A DNA stretch of 64,000 nt, from the NCBI GenBank assembly GCA_020002185.1, contig CM034534.1:63737239-63801238 (forward strand), in the 5' to 3' direction. The notes below the pieces were generated by a model. It was given only the letters and a program-made list of their open reading frames with translations, was not told the DNA's origin and searched no databases. Positions 25,178 through 33,888 of the stretch are shown here, piece by piece (position 1 is the first letter of the stretch; each line of letters opens with the position of its first letter). The position numbers and the translations under genes were made by a program. This DNA comes from Paraescarpia echinospica. Its lineage: Eukaryota; Annelida; Polychaeta; Sabellida; Siboglinidae.

Positions 25178-26095
25178 AAAATATGTTGCTAAGGTACCTG
25201 ACTAGTAAGGCAACAGGCTTATATTAACTCCCTGACATAGTTGTTAAAGATGGCTCCTCTGTTGCTAAGGTACTGACCAGTAAGGCAACAGGCTTATATG
25301 AACTCCCTGACAGATTTGTCAAAGATGGCTCCTCTGTTGCTAAGGTACCTGACTAGTAAGGCAACAGGCTTATATGAACTCCCTGACAGATTTGTCAAAG
25401 ATGGCTCCTCTGTTGCTAAGGTACCTGACTAGTAAAGCAACAGGCTTATATTAACTCCCTGACAGATTTGTCAAAGATGGCTCCTCTGTTGCTAAGGTAC
25501 CTGACTAGTAAGGCAACAGGCTTATGTTAACTCCCTGACATATTTGTCAAAGATGGCTCCTCTGTTGCTAAGGTACCTGACTAGTAAAGCAACAGGCTTA
25601 TATTAACTCCCTGACAGATTTGTCAAAGATGGCTCCTCTGTTGCTAAGGTACCTGACTAGTAAGGCAACAGGCTTATGTTAACTCCCTGACATATTTGTC
25701 AAAGATGGCTCCTCTGTTGCTAAGGTACCTGACTAGTAAAGCAACAGGCTTATATTAACTCCCTGACAGATTTGTCAAAGATGGCTCCTCTGTTGCTAAG
25801 GTACCTGACTAGTAAGGCAACAGGCTTATGTTAACTCCCTGACATATTTGTCAAAGATGGTTCCTCTGTTGCTAAGGTACTTGACTAGTAAGGCAACAGG
25901 CTTATATGAACTCCTTGACAGATTTGTCAAAGAAGACTCCTCTGTTGCTAAGGTACCTGACTAGTAAGGCAACAGGCTTATATGAACTCCTTGACAGATT
26001 TGTCAAAGACGGCTCCTCTGTTGCTAAGGTACCTGACTAGTAAAGCAACAGGCTTGTATGAACTCCTTGACAGATTTGTCAAAGATGGCTCCTCT
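25178..26095 (+). repeat. 76-bp tandem array derived from a LINE reverse-transcriptase segment
   Basis: Twelve copies begin at a regular spacing: CTCCTCTGTTGCTAAGG at 25254 and 25329, then every 76 bases (25405, 25481, 25557, 25633, 25709, 25785, 25861, 25937, 26013), ending near 26089. One reading of the unit gives KATGLYEL and DRFVKDGSSV, and the last copy runs uninterrupted into LINE reverse-transcriptase coding. The array is therefore an expanded piece of that ORF. Between about 25405 and 25860 two unit variants alternate (TTATATTAAC with CAGATTTG, against TTATGTTAAC with CATATTTG), which gives a 152-bp higher-order period. Confidence 0.9.
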
Positions 26096-27001
26096 GTCAT
26101 CTCAAAACTTCTTACTCACATTGTAAACTTATCAATAACTACTGGGAATATTCCGGATGATTTGAAGACGACAAGGCTTGTTCCAATGCATAAGAAGGGC
26201 AATTAGACTGAGGTTGCATGGGAACTATATGCCTATTTTAGTTAAGTATAATATATAAAGTGCTTGAAAACAGTTTTTCTTCAATCAATTAAGTGACTTT
26301 TTAACAGAACATAAATTACTCTATGAACTCTAAGAAAACGATAGAGGTAATTACACAGGCAAGGTTTTGTTGGATTTACGAAAAGGTTTCTGTTACTGTA
26401 CATCACAGCATTCTTTTGAATAAACTTAAGAGCTTAGGTGTAGATGAAATCTCTGTAGGTTGGTTTAGATCCTATTTTGTCGGGTAGAATACAAGTTGAT
26501 GGATCAATGTCTGGAGCAAAATGTATCACTCGCGGTGTACCACAAGGTTCCATAATTGGGCCGCTATTGCTCTGTTATATATAAATGACATGTTTGCTGC
26601 AATAAATTGCAAGCTCTCGTTGTATGCGAACGACTCGGCCTTGCTTGCCTCGGAACAGGATATAGGTGTTATAGAGGCAATCATAAGTTCGGAACTGGAA
26701 TCCGTCAGTGAATGGCTAACCGACAACAAATTGTCTCTTCATTTAGGTAAAACTCAATCTATGGTGTTTGGAACGAAGATAACGTTGTACAGATGCAACA
26801 ATCTCAATGTTGTGTGCAATGGTAATGTCATTGAATCAAAGACAAGTGTCACTTACTTAGGAGTGACTTTAATGACTTTCTGGCGATATAGTTTCTGAAA
26901 TCCTTTCTAAAGGTTCAAACAAACTTAAATTTTGTATACATGAGCGCCAGAAAGTTTATTATAAAAACAAAAGCTACTAATCTCTGCTTTGATTAAATGT
27001 A
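26030..27001 (+). pseudogene. LINE reverse transcriptase relic, 5' side of the Polinton insertion
   Basis: Frames in order read SKLLTHIVNLSITTGN, NQLSDFLTEHKLLYE, CITRGVPQGSIIGPLL, then LYANDSALL (the catalytic YADD box with Asp changed to Asn) and TSVTYLGVTL. Frameshifts and stops separate them. The coding ends abruptly at 27001, exactly where the Polinton terminal repeat begins. Reverse-transcriptase C-terminal coding in the same orientation resumes at 46511. Confidence 0.75.
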
Positions 27002-27341
27002 AGTAGTATACGCGCGCAGTAGAGCACAGTGTACGAATAAAACATCAAAGGACATCAAAGGTTTTTTTTGATCAGTTATTCCTGTGGAATACTACTTATA
27101 AAAAAGAAATGATGGATGACCTGTCATAAAAATCTACTTTTAAAAATCTCTTATCTTAATTGCTTGCTGACATCCTACTTATAAAACAGTTTGATTAATA
27201 GCTTTTTGAACCCTTTTTTATAGTCGCCGCGGGTTCATGTAAGTGCGGTTCGTGTAAGTGTATAGTTATATAGTGCTGACCTCTAGTGATTATGCGCTAA
27301 AATAAAGTATACAGTAGCGCCTCTAGTGCAAGAATGAGTAG
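27002..27341 (+). repeat. Polinton left terminal inverted repeat
   Basis: About 340 bp that match 46156-46510 inverted, with scattered substitutions and small indels. From the tip inward it carries two head-to-tail ATCAAAGG boxes (27045-27060), a TTATAAAA box, GTCGCCGCGGG after a TTTTTTATAG TATA-like run, and finally the phrase GCGCCTCTAGTGCAAGAATG. A promoter for the first gene could lie here. Confidence 0.88.
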
Positions 27342-27406
27342 TCAGCGCTGTAATAACGTAGTCAGTAGCGTCTCTAGATCAGTGGTATAGAGAACGTTAA
27401 GCGGAA

Positions 27407-27850
27407 ATGGAGCCTATACGTTTCGGTGGTTCGTCTTCGTTCCTGTCGAATTTGTATCCGTGAAGAGTCGCGGCGTACGGTCGGGGCTTCAGATCCGTCG
27501 AGCACGCCTATCAGTTTAGAAAAGCAATGTTTAATGAAGACGAAAAACACGCGGAGTACATAAAACAGTCGTGGTCGGCCTGTATAGCAAAGCGACGAAT
27601 CAGGAAAAAGAAAACTGGAGCCGAATGGGACGCCGTTAGGGTCGAGTGTATGAAGAGCTTGTTGATGAGTAAGTTCGGAGCGTCGAAAAATTTTAAAGAC
27701 GCCCTATTGGCTACCGGGGACGCCGAATTGGTGGAGTGGGTACCGTCAAAAGAAGCCTTTTGGGGTAGCGACTTCGGGAGAAAAGAAGGTCAGAATATGC
27801 TCGGCAAATTGTTGATGGAGGTGCGTTATGAATATACAAAAAACGAATAA
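27407..27850 (+). pseudogene. NADAR-domain protein (YbiA-like N-glycosidase fold), one in-frame stop
   Basis: The 148-codon frame has the complete signature of the NADAR superfamily: FGGSSSFLSNLYP at the N-terminus, SVEHAYQFRKAMF with the conserved Glu, AK in the middle, the W..V..ECMKSLL..KF helix, DALLATGDAELVEWV, FWGSDFG and GQNMLGKLLMEVR at the end. Length and motif order match the family. NADAR proteins hydrolyse N-glycosidic bonds, either in riboflavin-pathway intermediates or, as reported for some members, in ADP-ribosylated guanine. A TGA at 27461-27463, directly after SNLYP, breaks the frame. Translation from the internal ATG at 27527 would lose the first conserved blocks. The gene is the first inside the left TIR and ends 23 bases into the next. 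In a virus-like element it may counter ADP-ribosylation-based defence, but that is inference. Confidence 0.85.
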
Positions 27851-28480
27851 AAAGTCTTCGCTCGTTTCCCGCGCGCCAGTCGTCGATATGGACACGTCGT
27901 TGAAGCATCCTTTTACGTGTATAGTGGCTGGACCTACGGGTTGCGGTAAGCCTACTTTCGTTACTCGTCTACTAAGAGTTCGCTTCTTCTATGATCAACC
28001 CGCCTCCGGAGAAAATTCTGTGGTGTTACGGCCAGTGGCAAATCGCCTACGCTTCTATGAAAAACCGATATAGAATTCGTAGACGGTTTACCGGATCCGA
28101 AGATTTTAGACGCGGAAACGAGGACGCTTCTAGTACTCAATGACCTTATGGAGGAAACCGATAGTAGGGACACGACCTTGTTCACTAAAAAAGTCATCAT
28201 TGCAACACGTCCGTCGTACAGCTTCTGCAGAATCTCTTTCCAAAAGGGAAAGAAAACCGCACAAAAAAAAAACCCGGGACGCGGGACAAATAGGTCACTT
28301 GGCAAAACAGATGTATCCGGGTAGAATCAAATACATGATGGAAGCCTTCAAAGACGCCACGTCATCAGCCTACGGTTATCTCCTGATGGATCTAAAACAG
28401 GAAACATCAGAAAATATGCGCTTTCGTACGGCCATTTTTCCCGACGATCGAATTCAGTAGGTCTATGTGCCGAAAGTATA
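27828..28480 (+). pseudogene. FtsK/HerA-type DNA-packaging ATPase of Polintons, frameshifted
   Basis: In virions the family pumps genomic DNA into capsids. The Walker A loop is AGPTGCGKPTF (about residues 35-45 from the start at 27828). The residue after the lysine is Pro where Ser/Thr is required. A Walker-B-like stretch LLVLNDLM appears near 28130 in another frame. The C-terminal part QIGHLAKQMYPGRIKYMMEA and FRTAIFPDDRIQ is readable at 28290-28457. At least two frameshifts lie between 27985 and 28290. A short deletion at the poly-A run near 28262 removes conserved residues, and a TAG at 28458 stops the frame seven codons before the presumed end at 28480. It overlaps the NADAR gene by 23 bases, as in compact viral operon-like layouts. 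Confidence 0.82.
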
Positions 28481-28528
28481 AAAAGAGGGATGCGTCACCG
28501 TGGATGTCACTCGTCGGGAGGTGTCAGG

Positions 28529-28873
28529 ATGACAGGGCGCGTGAAGAAGCATATCTTAGGTCTGCAGATGCTGAATGGCTGTAAGAATATAAAGCTGGGA
28601 AAAGCTATAATCGCCAACGAACATCCCGACTTCATCTGTAGTCTGTGCGATTGCGGGCATAACATATTGAAAGGGAACGTGAAATTGTCAGCGAAACAGA
28701 AAAAAGCACTGTCAAAATACAAGAAGCATCTGCGAAAGTTGACGTCGAAAAAGGTCTCCGTCAAACAAAAGCTGTCGGTCTTGCAAACGGGAGCGGGCGG
28801 GTTTCTAACAGCGCCGCTAGCCCCGTTAGCGAGCACCGTCCTTCACCCGCTGCTCAGACAGGTTATCGGGTGA
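28529..28873 (+). CDS. Polinton-associated lysine-rich basic protein
   Basis: A family I recognise from Polintons next to the ATPase. The N-terminal half carries the conserved phrase SLCDCGHNILKGNVKLS. The middle is a lysine-rich helix, KKALSKYKKHLRKL, and the C-terminus is glycine-rich and hydrophobic (TGAGGFLTAPLAPL). The role is unproven. It resembles small core or membrane-active virion proteins in composition. The frame is intact at 114 codons. I chose the ATG at 28529 because homologues start close to the VKKH segment. An upstream in-frame ATG at 28490 is possible. Its stop overlaps the next ATG (TGATG), suggesting coupled translation or a shared transcript. Confidence 0.75.
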   Translation: MTGRVKKHILGLQMLNGCKNIKLGKAIIANEHPDFICSLCDCGHNILKGNVKLSAKQKKALSKYKKHLRKLTSKKVSVKQKLSVLQTGAGGFLTAPLAPLASTVLHPLLRQVIG

Positions 28874-29559
28874 TGCAACACGCGAAGAAGATGGCGTTGG
28901 TAAACCCTCGGTTGGTGGAGAGTCTCCTCCCGTTGATCGACCAGCCACCGAACATGACCACATCGCGCGTGATGAGTAGTTTGGACAGCGACAAGAAGAA
29001 CGTTCTAGACCGCGCGGATTTATCCGAGCAAGAGAAGGTGGCGTCGTATAATCAACTGCTGAGTCGCTACAATACGATGGAGTTGTCTCGGGCGGAGCAA
29101 CCGGTACGCGTGTCCGTAGTGAAAGGGGTGACCTAGGAGTCGGGCCAGCCGGCGCCGGCGCCGCTACCGCCGACGGCACTGAGCGGTATAGAGCGCGAGA
29201 TCGTGGAAAGCATGCCGAAAACTCTGACAGGGAAAGCCCATCAACTTATCGAGAAAATGAAAACCGACCCGTTGTGTCGATGGAACGACCGCGGCGAGTT
29301 CGTGTACGACGGTAAACCCATCGCGGGAAGTAATATGGTCGATCTCGTGAACGACCTCATGCGACAAAGAAAGAAGGCGCTACCCCCGGTTGGATGGGAA
29401 GAGTTCGGGGACCGTATGAGGCGTCTGAACGTTCCTATGGAGCTCGTCGGTAACCCCCGGCATCTAGCGTACATGCAGCAGCAACATGCGACGAAATGGT
29501 CGGGTAAACGTCGTCGTCCTCGCGCTAAGTCTCTAGAGCGCGAGTGGGAGGAATATTAA
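28873..29559 (+). pseudogene. Polinton accessory/structural protein, single frame split by a TAG
   Basis: Two open segments (28873-29133 and 29137-29559) are in the same frame and are separated only by TAG at 29134-29136. The first reads MQHAKKMALVNPRLVESLLP and ends near VRVSVVKGVT. The second contains PKTLTGKAHQLIEKMKTDP, FVYDGKPIAGSNMVDLVNDL and VGWEEFGDRMRRLNVP, then a basic tail GKRRRPRAKSLERE. This two-part architecture of roughly 220 residues is typical of a conserved Polinton protein of unknown function found between the basic protein and the integrase. The single stop looks like a point mutation. Readthrough cannot be excluded. Confidence 0.75.
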
Positions 29560-29594
29560 AGAGGTTGAAACGCCCGAGCCGTTCTCAAGCTAGT

Positions 29595-29711
29595 ATGTTC
29601 CCTCGAAGGTCGGTAGTCGTCGGCGGCCTTGCTGTAGTCGCTGCGGCTTTCGCTTTATATATCTGTGTATTATTTTTCGTAAACCGATCGGACTCGCCGC
29701 CTCCGCCATGA
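29595..29711 (+). CDS. Small single-pass membrane protein (38 codons)
   Basis: An ATG at 29595 opens a 38-codon frame starting MFPRRSVVVGG. About 20 hydrophobic residues (LAVVAAAFALYICVLFFV) follow, then a polar proline-rich tail NRSDSPPPP. The stop TGA overlaps the ATGATG of the integrase (29708). The basic N-terminus, hydrophobic core and tight overlap with neighbours fit a real gene. Small membrane proteins are common in Polintons, but I cannot assign this one to a family. Confidence 0.55.
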   Translation: MFPRRSVVVGGLAVVAAAFALYICVLFFVNRSDSPPPP

Positions 29712-30815
29712 TGTCCCGGCGGACTCGTGGTACGCAACGAACGCGCTGCCGCCCTCAACAACGGGACCGGCTGAAGCGCGCTTACTTAGACCCGAAACAG
29801 GCGGGCAGCTACGGCGGCGTCGACGCGTTGCACCGGGCGACTGTAATACCCAAACCGATCGTCAAGCGGTGGCTATCGGAACAGGACGCCTATACGCTTC
29901 ACAAACCGGTAAAACAACATTTCAAACGACGTTGCGTTATCGTAGGCGGTCGAAACCAGCAGTGGCAAGCCGATCTCATCGACGTCGGTAAACTGAAAAA
30001 GTACAACGATGGTATAACGTTCCTATTGACGGTCATCGATGTCTTTTCGAAGCAGGCGTGGTGCTTCCCGTTGAAGAGTAAAGCCGGTCCGGCGCCCGTT
30101 ACGGCCTTCGAAAGCCTGCTGCAGCAGCAGGAGCAACCGCCGAACGCGCTATAATCCGACAAGGGGACGGAGTTTCTCAACATACCCTTTCAGAAACTTT
30201 TGACGGAACACGGCGTCCACCATTTCGTGATGCACAACGAGGAGACTAAAGCGAGTGTTGTGGAAAGATTCAATCGGACGCAACAGATTCGCATGTGGAG
30301 GTACTTCACGAAGCATCAGACGCTGAGATACGTAGAGCCGTTGCCGGACTTCGTACGGTCGTACAACAATGCTTACCATCGAAGCATCAGTAGGACGCCG
30401 GCGTGTGTCAACGCCGCGAACCAGAAGAGTGTGTGGCAGCGGTTGTACGCCGGCGTCGGTCGAGGAGGCAAGCAGAAACTGCGAGAGGGAGATCACGTAC
30501 GCATCAGCAAGGCGAAGGGTCGGTTCAAGAAAGGGTACATGGCTAACTAGAGCGAAGAGTTCTTCACCGTCGTAGAAGCGCACCCGTCCGACACTCCCGT
30601 TATCCGATTGAGAGAAGACGCCGGAACGCTACTAGACTGCACCTTCTACGAACCGGAGCTGCAACGAGTAACCGTCCCGAAGGATTAAATGTATCGCGTG
30701 GAGGCTGTTCTACAGCGTCGGCGACGTAAGGGAGGCGGCGCGGAGGTGTTCCGGCTATCCGGCTTCCTTCAACAGCTGGATCGACGCCAAGGCGATCGTG
30801 GACTATAAAGGGTAG
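29708..30815 (+). pseudogene. Polinton rve-family integrase with chromodomain-like C-terminus, broken
   Basis: The integrase inserts element DNA into the host genome with a DDE catalytic triad. Visible in order are a basic N-terminal helix region, WQADLIDVGKLKK with the first Asp, TVIDVFSKQAWCFPLKSK, SDKGTEF with the second Asp, and after 34 residues the Glu of SVVERFNRT. Next come YNNAYHRSISRTP and an SH3-like tail with GDHVRISKAKGRFKKGY. In-frame stops fall at 30152 (TAA), 30548 (TAG) and 30686 (TAA). Beyond the last, MYRVEAVLQRRRRKGG and, in another frame, SGYPASFNSWIDAK are the two halves of a chromodomain-like end that terminates at 30813. It resembles the C. elegans transposon-derived protein F54H12.3. 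Three stops and a frameshift make it inactive. Confidence 0.9.
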
Positions 30816-30837
30816 ACGCGCCGCCTCGGTAGTCAGT

Positions 30838-31058
30838 CGTGCGACGATGACAACGACAGCCGATGACCGACGCCGCCGCCGCCGCCGCATCCGTCCTTGT
30901 CGATGCGACCGATGTCGTCGACGACGACGACCACGACGGCCGCGAAAGCGTTCCATGGTGTTTCTGCGGCATAAAGCCGAGTCGTCAATTCCTCGCGTTT
31001 AAGATAAAGGGAGGGTGCAGTATTACCGGACGGCAGTCGTACGACGTAGACCGACGAG
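30838..31058 (+). repeat. Partial tandem duplication of the next gene's 5' part
   Basis: The segment encoding ASVLVDATDVVDDDDHD and ESVPWCFCG at about 30883-30970 repeats about 200 bases later as ITAVVDATDAVDDDAA and EHVPWRICGN. The first copy lacks the membrane segments and runs out of frame, so it is a duplicated gene start. Confidence 0.65.
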
Positions 31059-31361
31059 GTGACAACTGCTACCGCCGAAGACCCCGCCGCCACCGTTATA
31101 ACAGCCGTTGTCGATGCGACCGATGCCGTCGACGACGACGCCGCCCGCGAACACGTTCCATGGCGTATCTGCGGCAACGAATGCCCTAAAGCCGAGATAA
31201 TTTTCCTGTGTCAGATCGTCGTCCTGTACACGGTTATCGTGGTCAGTATATACAATCTAACGCGCGGCCAGGGCGACTCCAACCTGTAGACGGCGTTGCT
31301 GAGTAGCTGTCTCGGTTACCTACTACCGAGACCGTCTATGAAACGCGATAGCATCGTCTGA
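31059..31361 (+). pseudogene. Small Polinton membrane protein upstream of the penton gene
   Basis: The N-terminal third is Ala/Asp-rich. The motif WRICGNECPKAEI is followed by a strong transmembrane helix (IIFLCQIVVLYTVIVVSIYN). Beyond a TAG at 31287 the same frame continues TALLSSCLGYLLPRPSMK to a TGA at 31359. A protein of this build, with a paired-cysteine motif and two hydrophobic segments, sits before the penton gene in many Polintons. Its function is unknown. The TAG replaces a position that I expect to be Trp from family memory. Confidence 0.7.
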
Positions 31362-31392
31362 CTTTTATCTGACGTTATCGAGCAATGCCTCT

Positions 31393-32182
31393 ATGAAAAC
31401 GCATCCCGAAAATACGTTGACTCACTACAAGACCAAACTACCGCAACGCATCGACCTGTCGGGGCAGTGGGAATGCGGGCTGGTGGGGCTACAGTACCCG
31501 CATACGTGGTACAACGTGAGAGAAGAGGACGCGTACTTCTTCTTGAATTGCAAGATAGGGGAGACGGGCGTTTACACCGCCTCGGACGGTAGTGAAAGGC
31601 AACATCCCTCACGGCTTTTACAACAGCGCTTACGAGTTGATGCACAAAATCAAAGAGACATTGACGAAACTGAGCACCGATAAAGTCAAGGCCCGCCTGG
31701 AGTACAGCCCCATTTCTAACCGGATGAAGCTGCGTCTATCGACGGGTGTTACATTTACCATACCCCCTCGTAGTCACCTGAAGAGCGTACTGGGCTTCGA
31801 ATCGTCGACCGTTGTCGCGCCGTGGGCCGACGAAGATTTCATCGTCGGGCGCCACGACTCCATCGCCAGCGGCGACGTCAGCATCAGCACCATACCCGCC
31901 GCGTATTCCTTCGAGTACAATGGGGAATATACGGTGGACATGCATCGGGGACTCGACACCACGTACTAGTACAAGGACATCGTGGAACTGCGCATCGTCG
32001 GTGACGTTTTCGCCCCGCTCCTCCGAACCATCCCCGTCTACTGTACGAACGGGAGCGCTATATCGAATACTTTCGACCGAGTTCAATACGTACCTCTTCT
32101 GCGGCGTCAATTCGATTCGATCGAGCAGGGGAAACTCGTGTCGACGCTTCACATCAGACGCTGCAAGTCCAAACTGTTCTGA
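31393..32182 (+). pseudogene. Penton (minor capsid, single jelly-roll) protein of Polintons, broken
   Basis: The penton forms the capsid vertices. The N-terminus contains YKTKLPQRIDLSGQWECGLV and LQYPHTWYNVREED, the strongly conserved opening of the family. A frameshift near 31590 moves coding to the frame with IPHGFYNSAYELMHKIKETL and MKLRLSTGVTFTIPP. TAG at 31967 follows GLDTTY. Coding then continues YKDIVELRIVGDVFAPLLR and FDRVQYVPLLRRQF to the stop at 32180. The order and total length of about 260 codons fit the family. It lies between the membrane protein and the pVI-like gene, the usual structural cluster. Confidence 0.82.
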
Positions 32183-32184
32183 CG

Positions 32185-32607
32185 ATGGCGAGAACCACCG
32201 GGCGCAACGCGTACGAGGAGTACTATACTCGACAGGTCGGCGGCAACCTGCCGGTGTTCGTCGGCGGCCGAGCGAAGCGGGGACACGACCTGGGCAATCT
32301 CTTCGGCAGCCTGTTTCGAAGCGCCATGCCGCTCATCAAGAGAGGGGCCGTGGCGCTGGGCAAGCGCGCTTTCAATACGGGCGTGCGCGTGGCGAGGGAC
32401 GTCGTCGCTGGCGGCAATTTGAAACAGTCGGTAAAGCGACGCGCGAAGGAGGCGGGCGCCGACCTTCTCGACGGGCTGTTGAATTCTACGCCGCCAAAAA
32501 AGCGACGACGACAACGAATAAAACCGCCCGGTAAGCCGGCGACGACAAGTAAGAAGAGGCGCCGTCGAACGGAACAGAGGAGCAGCGACGACGTATTTCC
32601 CGTGTAA
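32185..32607 (+). CDS. Polinton pVI-like basic minor virion protein, intact
   Basis: A 140-codon open frame, two bases after the penton stop and one base before the capsid ATG. It reads MARTTGRNAYEEYYTRQVGG, then an amphipathic segment LGNLFGSLFRSAMPLIKRGAV, then KRAFNTGVRVARDVVAGGNLK. It ends in a highly basic tail with KKRRRQR and SKKRRRR. Polinton proteins of this build are compared with adenovirus pVI or core proteins: an N-terminal amphipathic helix for membrane disruption and a basic tail for DNA or capsid contact. That function is known by analogy only. It is the only capsid-cluster gene without a visible lesion. Confidence 0.72.
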   Translation: MARTTGRNAYEEYYTRQVGGNLPVFVGGRAKRGHDLGNLFGSLFRSAMPLIKRGAVALGKRAFNTGVRVARDVVAGGNLKQSVKRRAKEAGADLLDGLLNSTPPKKRRRQRIKPPGKPATTSKKRRRRTEQRSSDDVFPV

Positions 32608-32608
32608 T

Positions 32609-33600
32609 ATGGCGTTCGTGCATCGACAGTCGTGCGAGGGGCTAAAGAGGGAACTGGACCTGTTCGACGTGCCGCTGACGCAGACGAGCATCGAGAGCGG
32701 TCAGTGGATCGACCAACAGCCGCTGACGGCCCTCGACGCGGGCGGCCCTATAGAGTTTCTCTTCCCGTGCTCCGGACACGACTATGTGGACCTGGCGACC
32801 GCCAGACTGTACGTGCGATTCAAGGTGGTGAAGGGGGACGGCACCGATTTCGCGAACGACAGCGTCGTGGCCCCGGTCAACAATTTCCTGCATTCGATGT
32901 TCAGTCAAGTTGACGTGTCGCTGAACGGCACGCTCGTGACGCCATCGACCAATAAGTACCCGTACCGGGCCTATATCGAGACCCTGCTCAGTTTCGGGTG
33001 CGACGCCAAACGCTCGCAGCTCGGCACAACTACATACACGGCAGCCGCGAGGTGGACATGTTGGGACGCCTGCACGTCAACGTGTGCATGCAAAACCGGC
33101 ACCTGCTGAACGGCGTCGATGTAAAGGTCCGACTGGTGCGAATCAAGGACGCCTTCGCGCTCCTAGGCGAAGTCGCCGATCCAGGGATCAAGATCTTCCT
33201 GCTGGAGACCTACCTGCAGGTGCGAAAGGTCAAGGTGAACACGTCCGTCCAGCAGGGTCACATCAAGGCGCTGACGAAGGGGACGGCCAAGTACCCGATG
33301 CGTTGCGTCGACTGCAAGGTGTCCTCGATACCGCAGGGCACGATGTCGCATACGCACGAGAACGTCTACCTGGGCACGCTCCCGAAACGCGTGTTCATGT
33401 GCCTGATCGACAACGACGCCTATAATGGGGCCAACGACAAAAACACGTTCAACGCGAAGCACAACGACATCAACTTACTCGCCCTCTACGTCGACGGACG
33501 ACAGGTGGTGAGCAAGCCGCTGCAGCCGAACTTCGTGCATCGCCGCTACATCCGAAGCTACATGATCGTCTTCGTCGCGACGGGAAAGCAGTTATTGTAG
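32609..33600 (+). pseudogene. Polinton major capsid protein (double jelly-roll), deleted and truncated
   Basis: The protein should build the hexon-like capsid shell. The N-terminal jelly roll opens MAFVHRQSCEGLKRELDLF, with DLFDVPLTQTSIESGQW, FLHSMFSQVDVSLNGTLV and NKYPYRAYIETLLSFG. Near 33020-33045 a frameshift coincides with the loss of several tens of residues that the family carries there. The second frame resumes SREVDMLGRLHVN, MQNRHLLNGVDVKVRLVR, TAKYPMRCVDCKVSSIP and RRYIRSYMIVFVATGKQLL, stopping at 33598. Homologues, such as C. elegans F54H12.2, extend further with a conserved second-domain end, so the C-terminus is also lost. An AATAAA cluster begins at 33718. Confidence 0.88.
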
Positions 33601-33779
33601 TAGTAGACGACGACCAAGTATCCGAACCGACTTTGTCGGACCCGCTGGTCGCGGGCTCCTCGCCTTACTAGGCAGGCAAGACCGAAGTAGTGAGGTTATA
33701 ATAATAATAATAATAATAATAAATAAACGATGTATACACTGTACTTCCGCGTGTTTGTTCACTCATTTTTATTACTACA

Positions 33780-33810
<31 letters not shown>

Positions 33811-33888
33811 CCTACCCCTAGGTAGGTAGGGTCCCTACACCTACAGGTCCCTACGCCAAGGTAGGGGAGGGGAGGGGGGTGGTCCCCT
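33601..33888. other. Convergent 3' region: (TAA)n, (CATA)n and poly(A) signals on both strands
   Basis: Between the converging capsid and polymerase genes lie an ATA/TAA microsatellite (33699-33725) containing AATAAA for plus-strand transcripts, a CATA microsatellite (33777-33810), and TTTATT at 33768-33773, which is AATAAA for the minus strand. Confidence 0.6.

Noticed and set aside
30600..31177. Arg- and Ala-rich minus-strand frames opposite the integrase end and membrane gene
   Set aside because: Composition effects of GC-rich CGA/GAC repeats. The plus strand carries recognised coding.
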